A stretch of 5,497 nt of DNA from CAZNFR01 sp964572225 (lineage in GTDB: Bacteria > Bacteroidota > Bacteroidia > Bacteroidales > GCA-2748055): positions 1 through 5,497 of the forward strand of contig CAZNFR010000147.1 in NCBI GenBank assembly GCA_964572225.1. The letters run 5' to 3'. Below are positions 1 to 5,497 of the stretch, piece by piece; positions within the stretch are counted from its first letter, which is position 1, and every line of letters begins with the position of its first letter. The notes under the pieces were generated by a model, which was not told the origin of the DNA, searched no databases, and saw nothing but the letters and a program-made list of their open reading frames with translations. A program made the position numbers and the translations under genes.

Positions 1-71
1 GGTTTAGGGGTTTAGGGGTTTAGGGGTTTAGGGGTTTAGGGGTTTAGAGGTTTAGAGGTTTAGGGGTTTAG
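1..71 (+). repeat. TTTAGGGG tandem array (8-base period, G-quadruplex prone)
   Basis: Eight full 8-base units run from 3 to 66, with a partial unit at each end. The array is cut by the left edge, so its true length is unknown. Six units read TTTAGGGG; the two at 43-50 and 51-58 read TTTAGAGG. The G4 tracts start at 7, 15, 23, 31, 39 and 63. Five consecutive G4 tracts separated by 4-base TTTA spacers satisfy the usual rule for an intramolecular G-quadruplex on the + strand. No open frame or known mobile-element end is visible in it. It resembles telomere repeats by sequence only; a bacterial gene starts 83 bases downstream. Function is unknown; it could be a replication-slippage expansion or a regulatory or structural element. 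Confidence 0.95.
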
Positions 72-124
72 TCCATCCCCCGTAATCCCCCCAAATCCCC
101 ATATCCCCAAATCCCCATATCCCC
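72..124 (+). repeat. ATCCCC array, C-rich counterpart of the G-rich array
   Basis: Six ATCCCC units occur at 75-80, 85-90, 95-100, 103-108, 111-116 and 119-124. The last part is a regular 16-base repeat, CCCCAAATCCCCATAT, at 89-104 and 105-120, closed by CCCC at 121-124. C4 tracts therefore recur every 8 bases from 89 to 124, the same period as the G4 tracts of the preceding array. The minus strand of this block can form a G-quadruplex. The plus strand could instead pair its C4 tracts with the upstream G4 tracts, leaving 4-base spacers largely mismatched. What the block does is not known. Confidence 0.9.
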
Positions 125-132
125 ATTCTTCC

Positions 133-150
133 TATCTTTACAAAAAAAAA
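133..150 (+). promoter_or_regulatory. possible Bacteroidota -7 element and A-rich leader of the sulfatase gene
   Basis: TATCTTTA at 133-140 resembles the Bacteroidota -7 consensus TAnnTTTG with the last base different. It is followed by nine A residues at 142-150, three bases before the ATG. There is no Shine-Dalgarno sequence, which is normal in this phylum, where an A-rich stretch before the start often supports translation. A good -33 TTG element is not visible, because that position falls in the C-rich array. If this is the promoter, the transcript would have an almost absent leader. If transcription starts further upstream, the arrays lie in the 5' untranslated region. Confidence 0.25.
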
Positions 151-153
151 CTC

Positions 154-1977
154 ATGCGCCCCAATCCACTTTTATCCAAAGCAGTTCGTTCTGCGGGAAT
201 CTCCGCAATGGTATGCCTGTCTGTAACTTCATGCCAGCGTTCGAATCCGGGCGAATCTCAGCCGAATGTGATCCTGGTGATCACGGATGATCAGGGTTAC
301 GGAGATCTTTCCTGTCATGGAAACCCTGTCCTCCGGACCCCTTCACTCCATAAGCTTTATAAGGATTCCTACCGGTTTACCGATTTTCATGTAGGGACCA
401 CCTGTGCACCTACCCGGGCCGGACTTATGACCGGAAGGAATGCGAACCGCAACGGGGTATGGCATACGGTGGGGGGGTGCTCCATCCTCAATCCGGATGA
501 GCTTACCCTGGCCGGGGTCTTTCAGGCCAACGGCTATGCCACGGCCATGTTTGGCAAATGGCACCTGGGCGACAATGAGCCTTATCTGCCTCATAACCGC
601 GGATTCGATCTGGCGCTTTATCATGGTGGGGGAGGGATTGGGCAGACTCCCGATTACTGGATGAACGATTATTTTGACGACACCTATTTTCAAAACGGGG
701 TGCCCGTAAAAAAGCAGGGTTATTGCACCGATGTGTGGTTTGGTGAATGCATCGATTTTATAAAGAACAACCAGGCAAATCCTTTTTTTTGCTACCTGAG
801 TCCTAATGCGCCCCACTCACCCTATAACCTCCCTCCGGAATATTATGAAGCTTACCGGAATGAAGCGATCCCGGAGATGCAAAAGCGCTTTTACGGGATG
901 ATAGCTAACCTGGACGACAATATGGCGCGATTGATGGAAACCCTGAAAAACGAAGGACTTGAGAGCAACACCCTCCTTATTTTCATGACCGATAACGGAA
1001 CATCCGCCGGCTACCTGGAAAAAGAGAAGGGTGAAGGCTACCATGGTTTTAACGCCGGGATGCGGGGCATCAAGGGGAGTCATTATGAAGGCGGACACCG
1101 GGTGCCGTTTTTCATGCATTGGCCAGGGGGAGGTATAAACGGGGGTAAGGATATGGACGGACTTGCAGCCCATGTGGATATTTTGCCCACCCTGGCTGAG
1201 TTATGCCGACTGGAGTTCGAAACCGTACATGAACTTGAAGGGATAAGCCTGGCGAAATGGATAAAAGGGGAGGAAGAACCGGACAGCCTGCGCATGCTGA
1301 TCACCGATACCCAGCGAATACAATGGCCGGAGGAGGGGAGGAATTCATGCGTGATGCAATCGCACTGGCGACTCATCTCCGGGGCGGAATTATACCATGT
1401 GAGAAGAGATCCGGGACAGGAAAACGACCTGTCAGAGCAATATCCGGAGAAAGCAAGAGAGATGAAGGCTTTTTATCATGAATGGTGGAAGAGGGTAGAA
1501 GAAGAAGCGGAATACTCGGCCATCCCGGTGGGCGTTACAGGGTCTGAACCTGTATTGCTGACAGCCCATGATATCCATGCTCCCGCCTCAGAAATCCCCT
1601 GGAATCAGGATCTGGTCAGACTCGGATCGAAATCGGCCGAAGGCTTTTATCTGATTGAAGTGATGAATTCCGGCAACTACCGCTTTGAACTGTCACGCTG
1701 GCCTTTTGAAAGTGGGCTGGCTCTGGAGGATAGTGTGCAGGGGGTGGAGGCTGAATATTACCGGGAGGCCATTCCCCCGGGTAAGAAATTACTTTTCCGG
1801 GAGGCCATCGTTTCTGTGAACGAGCAACAGTCATACAGCGCGGTAGTGGACAACCGTCAGCCATTCGCCACGGTGGATTGCCTCCTGGAAGAAGGCATGC
1901 ATCAAATATGGGTTTATTTTAAAACGGAAGAGGAAAACCAGACAGGGGCGTATTATGTTCGTGTACAGGGTCTCTGA
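154..1977 (+). CDS. Cys-type S1 sulfatase lipoprotein (arylsulfatase-like)
   Basis: This 607-residue protein is predicted to hydrolyse a sulfate ester, probably on a glycan, outside the inner membrane. Residues 1-26 form a signal peptide ending in a lipobox-like VTSC, so Cys27 is the likely lipidated residue; this supports the start at 154 over Met19. The alkaline-phosphatase-type fold begins at about 37 with the metal-binding Asp pair D45-D46. The activation motif C84-A-P-T-R88 followed by LMTGR is intact, so Cys84 should be converted to formylglycine by a maturase not seen here. The second sulfatase signature GYATAMFGKWH (127-137), the APH motif (H221), TDN (D280, N281) and K307/EGGHR (312-316) supply further metal and sulfate ligands. 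A C-terminal domain (about 497-605) with a YRFELSRWP motif is typical of one arylsulfatase subgroup. Cys109 is unusual (see findings). The substrate cannot be read from sequence. No SusC/SusD pair or glycosidase adjoins it, and the gene converges on the next one. Confidence 0.95.
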   Translation: MRPNPLLSKAVRSAGISAMVCLSVTSCQRSNPGESQPNVILVITDDQGYGDLSCHGNPVLRTPSLHKLYKDSYRFTDFHVGTTCAPTRAGLMTGRNANRNGVWHTVGGCSILNPDELTLAGVFQANGYATAMFGKWHLGDNEPYLPHNRGFDLALYHGGGGIGQTPDYWMNDYFDDTYFQNGVPVKKQGYCTDVWFGECIDFIKNNQANPFFCYLSPNAPHSPYNLPPEYYEAYRNEAIPEMQKRFYGMIANLDDNMARLMETLKNEGLESNTLLIFMTDNGTSAGYLEKEKGEGYHGFNAGMRGIKGSHYEGGHRVPFFMHWPGGGINGGKDMDGLAAHVDILPTLAELCRLEFETVHELEGISLAKWIKGEEEPDSLRMLITDTQRIQWPEEGRNSCVMQSHWRLISGAELYHVRRDPGQENDLSEQYPEKAREMKAFYHEWWKRVEEEAEYSAIPVGVTGSEPVLLTAHDIHAPASEIPWNQDLVRLGSKSAEGFYLIEVMNSGNYRFELSRWPFESGLALEDSVQGVEAEYYREAIPPGKKLLFREAIVSVNEQQSYSAVVDNRQPFATVDCLLEEGMHQIWVYFKTEEENQTGAYYVRVQGL

Positions 1978-2006
1978 TCGGCAGGCCTGTTCGGGTAAGC
2001 TTTTCC

Positions 2007-2022
2007 GGGGTCCGCAGACCCT
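2007..2022. terminator. small hairpin between convergent genes, possible weak terminator
   Basis: GGGTC at 2008-2012 pairs with GACCC at 2017-2021 around a CGCA loop, with a possible extra G-T pair at 2007/2022. It sits in the 43-base gap between the sulfatase stop and the stop codon of the opposite-strand gene, and overlaps the latter by two bases. No T-run follows directly on either strand; on the + strand TTTT comes only about a dozen bases later. A competing longer-range pairing joins AGGGTCT (1967-1973) with AGACCCT (2016-2022). Position favours a bidirectional terminator, but the sequence alone is weak support. Confidence 0.3.
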
Positions 2023-3484
2023 ATCTGATATGAATTTTGGAAATACAGGTTTTATCTTCCAGGCTTAGTCTGACAATACAGATCCCGGAAAGAATCTCCG
2101 GTAAAACTACCTCTGCGGTATGAGTGGGGTGTAGTTGCTTTCTCAGCAGCACTCTTCCGGTAATATCGATCAATTCCAGATGCGCAGTTTTCATGTCGAG
2201 GCCCGAGATCATCAGCACCCGATCCTGCAACAGGCGGAACTCGGGTTCATTCCCTTCTATTGGACTCTGATCAGTAACGGTAGAAATCCCACATCCCTTC
2301 TCCACCTGCTGTTTGGTGGAACAACCATCCTGGTTCCCGTATATATATACATATCTGGCATCCCGGAGTGCATCGCAGATAAAACCCTGGTTGCACGCGA
2401 ATAATTTGGGATTGTTTTCCAGGGAAACCCCGCCAACCCAGGATAATTGATCTGCTCCGTTGAAGGAGATAAAAGAGGTGTTTCCGATAAGCCTGAGCTC
2501 ACCAGTTATCCTGGTCAGACTCCCCAGTCCCAGCAATTTATCGAGTTTGGGATTGTTCACAATCTCAAGACTTCCCTGAATGGTTTTAAGATTATCCAGT
2601 CCTTCAAGGGATCCGAGCATGGGATTACCCTGAATGGTCGCATCTTTTCCGGCATAGACAAGATTTTCAAGTCCGGTAAGATCGGTCAGACTTTCATTCG
2701 ATTTGATGGAAATGGTGTGAAATACGGAATCAAATACCCCGCAATGCTGCAGGTTGGTAAGGGCCGGATTGTTTTCAACAAACAAACCTCCCCGGAGTTC
2801 AGACAGGTTCTGGAGTCCCTCCAGACTGTTCAGGGTTTTATTATTCCTTAAGACCAGGAAATCACCAATATGGGTGAGGGAGGACAGTTCATAAAGAGAT
2901 TGCAGGGAGTCATTGAAGGAGATATTCAGGTTTTTTCCAATAAAGCTTATAGACTCCAGACCTCTCAGGTTTTTTAGTCCCACATTATTATAGATTTGCA
3001 GGTAACCGGGAATAGAGTCACCAACAACCGTGATCTGCTCAAGTCCTTCCAGGTTTTGAAGCAGGGGATTTTGATCGATCTGCAGTCCCCCATATATACG
3101 CTCCAGCTGACTTATATTGTTCAGGGTGGTTAGCTTATCGTTTTGTGCAATAACCAGAAAGTTTGCTTTCAGTAATTTATGAAGTCCCTGAAGGGTGGAC
3201 AGGTTGGTGTTTACGATGGTGATTACACCGCGGACTTCCAGGATTTTGGTTAGGGCACCCAGATCATTGATATTGGTTTTTGCCGTAAAACTTCCGATCA
3301 TCAGGTTTCCGTTTATGACGGTAATATTCGGGTGGGAGGTGGCGAAATTATTTACAGCCGATTGGTTGCCCAACTCTATATTGCTGTCAAGAACGTTACT
3401 TTGAGCGGATAAAATAAAGGGGAATGCGATGGTGAGGCAAAGGAATACAAATAGTTTCCCGGGGTGGTTTTTTTTCTTCGTCAT
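2021..3484 (-). CDS. secreted L-domain/leucine-rich repeat-like protein with T9SS C-terminal sorting domain
   Basis: This 487-residue protein is predicted to be exported by Sec and then displayed or released through the type IX secretion system. The start is supported by a signal peptide: MTKKKN, a hydrophobic stretch at 11-25, and likely cleavage after Ala27 (LSA|Q). Residues about 53-362 contain degenerate repeats of roughly 22-26 residues with the pattern L-x-I-x-x-N-x-x-L-x-x-L-x-G-L, resembling receptor L domains and leucine-rich repeats and expected to form a solenoid. A cysteine-containing cap follows (C364, C370, C388, C398). Residues about 415-487 match a T9SS type A sorting domain: LELIDITGRVLL, then LPEILSGICIVRL, then a final KIHIR. 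No catalytic motif is seen, so binding or adhesion is the likeliest role, which is an inference. Sampled lines are about 35-43% G+C, against about 57-58% in lines sampled from the neighbours. There is no Shine-Dalgarno sequence. Confidence 0.85.
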   Translation of the reverse strand: MTKKKNHPGKLFVFLCLTIAFPFILSAQSNVLDSNIELGNQSAVNNFATSHPNITVINGNLMIGSFTAKTNINDLGALTKILEVRGVITIVNTNLSTLQGLHKLLKANFLVIAQNDKLTTLNNISQLERIYGGLQIDQNPLLQNLEGLEQITVVGDSIPGYLQIYNNVGLKNLRGLESISFIGKNLNISFNDSLQSLYELSSLTHIGDFLVLRNNKTLNSLEGLQNLSELRGGLFVENNPALTNLQHCGVFDSVFHTISIKSNESLTDLTGLENLVYAGKDATIQGNPMLGSLEGLDNLKTIQGSLEIVNNPKLDKLLGLGSLTRITGELRLIGNTSFISFNGADQLSWVGGVSLENNPKLFACNQGFICDALRDARYVYIYGNQDGCSTKQQVEKGCGISTVTDQSPIEGNEPEFRLLQDRVLMISGLDMKTAHLELIDITGRVLLRKQLHPTHTAEVVLPEILSGICIVRLSLEDKTCISKIHIR

Positions 3485-3518
3485 GGGGGAGGCTTTAAGG
3501 ACAGAGTATTTTCCTATA

Positions 3519-3525
3519 CAAGTTA
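3519..3525 (-). promoter_or_regulatory. weak candidate -7 element for the repeat-protein gene
   Basis: On the minus strand this reads TAACTTG, a shortened match to the Bacteroidota -7 consensus TAnnTTTG, about 35 bases before the start codon. No convincing -33 element is seen; the position upstream is an A9 run and the palindrome. Treat as a guess based on position and partial match. Confidence 0.15.
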
Positions 3526-3533
3526 AATATTTT

Positions 3534-3553
3534 TTTTTACCTGGGGGTAAAAA
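3534..3553. promoter_or_regulatory. perfect 8-bp inverted repeat, possible operator
   Basis: TTTTTACC (3534-3541) and GGTAAAAA (3546-3553) are perfect inverted copies around a TGGG spacer. The palindrome lies 50 bases upstream of the minus-strand gene and about 118 bases upstream of the receptor gene. A transcription-factor site is possible because it lies between divergent promoters. It could also arise by chance from neighbouring T and A runs, since only three of the eight pairs are not A-T in the T/A run. No regulator gene is in the window to link it to. Confidence 0.25.
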
Positions 3554-3631
3554 TTTCCTTTAAAATGGATTCTCCGAATGCAGTAACTTTAAAATTCCCT
3601 ACATTTAGGTATGCCCGGAAAAAAGCTTCAG

Positions 3632-3639
3632 TATATTTT
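3632..3639 (+). promoter_or_regulatory. weak candidate -7 element for the TonB-dependent receptor gene
   Basis: TATATTTT agrees with the Bacteroidota consensus TAnnTTTG except for the last base, and lies 32 bases before the receptor start codon, a plausible distance for a short leader. The nearest upstream TTTA (3604-3607) is 24 bases away, a little long for the usual -33/-7 spacing. Support is pattern and position only. Confidence 0.25.
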
Positions 3640-3671
3640 AGCGGGGTAATTTTCAACCTAAATTTATCCTG

Positions 3672-5497
3672 ATGAGAATAATTACCACTATACTCTGCCT
3701 GATTATTTCTTGTTCTTCCGCTTTTTCTCAAAAAACGCATACCGACGCCCATATCATTGGTCATGTTACCGCCAGGGGCGAACACATTCCTTATGCCACG
3801 GTATTCCTTCAGGGAACGACCATAGGTACGGTTACCGACAAAACCGGACATTTCAAACTGATGAATCTTCCCCTTGGAGCCTATACCGTTGAAGTGCGGA
3901 TGGTGGGCTACAAAACCCTGGAAAAAGAAATCAACGTTGAAGCCGGCCAGACCCGGGAGATCAAGTTTGACATTGAAGAGGATGTGTTGAGAATGGACGA
4001 GGTGGTGGTTTCTGCCAACCGTAGTGAGAAGAAACGGAACGATGCTCCTGTGATCGTCAATACCCTGGGTCGGGATATATTCAAACGTACACAATCGCCC
4101 AACCTGGGGGAAGGTTTGAATTTCACTCCGGGCTTAAGACTGGAGAATAATTGTCAGAACTGTGGATTTTCCCAGGTAAGGATGAACGGTCTTGAAGGGC
4201 CCTACTCCCAGATCCTGATCAACAGCCGGCCGGTGTTTAGCGGACTCGCAGGCGTTTACGGACTGGAACTCATTCCTTACAATATGATCGAAAAGGTGGA
4301 GGTGGTTCGTGGAGGGGGATCGGCACTGTACGGGAGTAATGCCATTGCAGGGACCATCAATGTATTGCTGAGGGATCCTCTTCAGAATTCCTTTGAGGCC
4401 GGGGCCCAGTACTCCCTGGCCGGGTCGGGTGTGGAGGGGTCTGGCGGACTTGCTTCCGGATATTCGGTGAATTTCAACACCTCGGTGGTCAGCGATAACC
4501 AGAAATCGGGCATCACCCTTTATGGATATAAAAGAGAACGGGAGAATTTTGATGCCAACGGCGACGGGTACTCCGAATTGTCCGAAATGGAGAGTCTGGC
4601 GTTTGGGGCCAGGGGATTTCAGCGCATTGGGAGTCGCGGCCGGCTCAAACTCGACTTTTTCACCATTTACGAAGACAGGGTGGGAGGCAACAAGTTTGAT
4701 TTACCCTACCATCAGAGGGATGTGGCCGAGGGAGTGGAGCACAAACTTAACAATGCAGCCCTGACTTTTGAAAGGTTTTTCAGGGAATACGACAAGCTTT
4801 CCGTATATCTTTCGGGGCAGTTCCTGGACCGGGATTCCTATTACGGGGCGAACCAGTCCCTGAGCGACTACGGAGAGTCGAATGACCGGACCTGGAATGT
4901 CGGCGCGCAATACAAGGCGGTATTTGATAATACCACCCTGGTGACCGGAGTGGAAAACACAGGAAGTTTCCTTACCGACCGAAAGCTCGGGTATCCCGAC
5001 TATGACAATGCGGTGATCGAGGGCGATTCCATCGTGAGTGTACCCAATGTTCCCAATACCCTGGTGGCCGATCAGGTGATGATGATCTCCGGGACCTTTG
5101 TGCAATACGACATACAGCTGGGAAGATCAAAACTGGCTGCCGGTGCACGGTTTGACCATTATGAGATCCGGGACCTGGCCCGGGAGGAGGGTTCCGAAAC
5201 CCACGGCAATGTATTCAGTCCGAGATTCAGCTACATGTACGATATTACCCAAAGTCTGAAGGGAAGGGTAAGCTATTCCCAGGGCTACCGCGCCCCTCAG
5301 ATCTTTGATGAGGATCTTCATATTGAGACTTCCGGTTCACGGCAGGTGATCAACGTTAACGATCCCGGCCTAAAGCAGGAAACCAGTCATTCCTTCATGG
5401 CATCCCTCGACCTGAATACCAGGTTGGGTGAGGTCTACACGGGTTTCTTGCTGGAAGGGTTTTACACCCTGCTGGAGGATCCTTTCGTGAATGAGAT
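3672..5497 (+). CDS. TonB-dependent outer-membrane receptor (Cir/FepA-like, Bacteroidota type), 3' end missing
   Basis: The first 608 codons of a TonB-dependent receptor are present, open without a stop to the window edge. Such receptors import iron chelates, haem, cobalamin or other ligands across the outer membrane using TonB energy. Residues 1-19 form a signal peptide with likely cleavage in AFS|Q. Residues about 27-103 are a carboxypeptidase-regulatory-like beta domain (IIGHVTARGEHIPYATVFLQ, then GHFKL and LPLGAYTVEV). MDEVVVSANR (108-117) marks the plug start, and the plug ends near EKVEVVRGGGSALYGSNAIAGTINV (207-231). The barrel follows, with the subgroup-like stretches GGNKFDLP (338-345) and YRAPQIFDEDLH (539-550). 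Two details stand out: C161-x-x-C164 in the plug and an EF-hand-like loop at 294-305. SusC-type receptors are about 1000 residues and paired with SusD; this looks like the shorter siderophore/colicin-receptor type. The ligand is not determinable. The start lacks a Shine-Dalgarno sequence but is fixed by the signal peptide. Confidence 0.93.
   Translation, partial: MRIITTILCLIISCSSAFSQKTHTDAHIIGHVTARGEHIPYATVFLQGTTIGTVTDKTGHFKLMNLPLGAYTVEVRMVGYKTLEKEINVEAGQTREIKFDIEEDVLRMDEVVVSANRSEKKRNDAPVIVNTLGRDIFKRTQSPNLGEGLNFTPGLRLENNCQNCGFSQVRMNGLEGPYSQILINSRPVFSGLAGVYGLELIPYNMIEKVEVVRGGGSALYGSNAIAGTINVLLRDPLQNSFEAGAQYSLAGSGVEGSGGLASGYSVNFNTSVVSDNQKSGITLYGYKRERENFDANGDGYSELSEMESLAFGARGFQRIGSRGRLKLDFFTIYEDRVGGNKFDLPYHQRDVAEGVEHKLNNAALTFERFFREYDKLSVYLSGQFLDRDSYYGANQSLSDYGESNDRTWNVGAQYKAVFDNTTLVTGVENTGSFLTDRKLGYPDYDNAVIEGDSIVSVPNVPNTLVADQVMMISGTFVQYDIQLGRSKLAAGARFDHYEIRDLAREEGSETHGNVFSPRFSYMYDITQSLKGRVSYSQGYRAPQIFDEDLHIETSGSRQVINVNDPGLKQETSHSFMASLDLNTRLGEVYTGFLLEGFYTLLEDPFVNE

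Larger units (their letters stand above)
3485..3671. other. divergent intergenic region between repeat-protein gene and TonB-dependent receptor gene
   Basis: This 187-base A/T-rich stretch separates two divergent genes and must hold both promoters. It contains a T9 run (3530-3538), an 8-bp palindrome (3534-3553), and two copies of CTTTAAAAT (3558-3566 and 3587-3595) set 29 bases apart. I see no small gene or RNA in it; the open frames crossing it from the right are antisense shadows of the receptor gene. Confidence 0.8.

Noticed and set aside
1..71. True eukaryotic telomere at the left edge
   Set aside because: The repeat resembles telomere units, but it runs into a bacterial lipoprotein gene within 83 bases, and a C-rich array on the same strand follows, which telomeres do not show.
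1..124. CRISPR array
   Set aside because: Units are 8-16 bases and directly tandem, with no unique spacers of 25-40 bases and no cas genes in view.
343..816. Antisense open frame of 157 codons within the sulfatase gene
   Set aside because: It lies fully opposite conserved sulfatase motifs and has no recognisable domain or leader. The other antisense frames at 817-1173, 1083-1376 and 1616-1864 are rejected for the same reason.
2447..2851. Plus-strand open frame of 134 codons opposite the repeat-protein gene
   Set aside because: It mirrors the repetitive coding sequence of the minus-strand gene, has no signal or domain, and is explained by the repeats' composition.
3468..3475. A8 tract in codons 3-6 of the repeat-protein gene as a phase-variation switch
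   Set aside because: Short A runs encoding Lys in the signal-peptide n-region are common in this phylum and the frame is intact. Eight bases is weak evidence for slippage control. The T8 run at 783-790 in the sulfatase is rejected likewise.
3558..3595. Two copies of CTTTAAAAT 29 bases apart
   Set aside because: Nine A/T-rich bases in an A/T-rich intergenic region are expected by chance, and the spacing does not match whole helical turns closely.
3672..3713. Lipoprotein signal (IISC, Cys14) at the receptor N-terminus
   Set aside because: The four residues fit a loose lipobox, but TonB-dependent receptors normally use signal peptidase I and AFS|Q at 17-20 is a good cleavage site.
3537..4094. 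Minus-strand open frame of 185 codons spanning the divergent intergenic region
   Set aside because: Most of it is opposite the signal peptide, regulatory-like domain and plug start of the receptor, which are clearly coding on the plus strand. Its translation has no family features.
3672..5497. SusC-type glycan importer linked to the sulfatase
   Set aside because: The plug and barrel motifs match the shorter Cir/FepA-like group, no SusD gene is in view, and the receptor is separated from the sulfatase by an opposite-strand gene.

Overview
The window looks like the chromosome of a Bacteroidota bacterium, probably a free-living or marine-type, polysaccharide-degrading and gliding or type IX-secreting lineage. 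The reasons are a C-terminal sorting domain of the type IX secretion system (T9SS) on one protein, a TonB-dependent receptor with an N-terminal carboxypeptidase-regulatory-like domain, a lipoprotein sulfatase, and start codons preceded by A/T-rich DNA instead of Shine-Dalgarno sequences. No genus can be named from this stretch.

Layout. Positions 1-71 hold a TTTAGGGG tandem array, cut by the left edge of the window. It is followed immediately (72-124) by a C-rich array of ATCCCC units on the same strand. A short A-rich leader then leads into a complete Cys-type sulfatase lipoprotein gene (154-1977, +). It converges across a 43-base gap, which holds a small hairpin, on a complete gene for a secreted leucine-rich, L-domain-like repeat protein with a T9SS C-terminal domain (2021-3484, -). 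A 187-base divergent intergenic region with a perfect 8-bp palindrome follows. The last gene is the first 608 codons of an outer-membrane TonB-dependent receptor (3672 to the right edge, +), which is open at the window end.

How the genes relate. All three products are predicted to go to the cell envelope or surface: sulfate removal from a glycan or other sulfate ester, a surface repeat protein, and a TonB-driven importer. The gene orientations (+, -, +) mean no two share an operon here, and there is no SusC/SusD pair, glycoside hydrolase or sulfatase-maturing enzyme in view. A joint pathway is therefore not supported by the sequence. The repeat-protein gene is visibly more A/T-rich in sampled lines than its two neighbours.

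Most unusual item: the back-to-back G4 and C4 arrays at the left edge. Both have an 8-base period, so they could form G-quadruplexes on either strand or zip together as a long interrupted hairpin directly upstream of the sulfatase. No clearly new multi-gene system is visible. The other points worth checking are single-protein details: an unexpected Cys in the sulfatase, a CxxC and an EF-hand-like loop in the receptor, and cysteines in the sorting domain.
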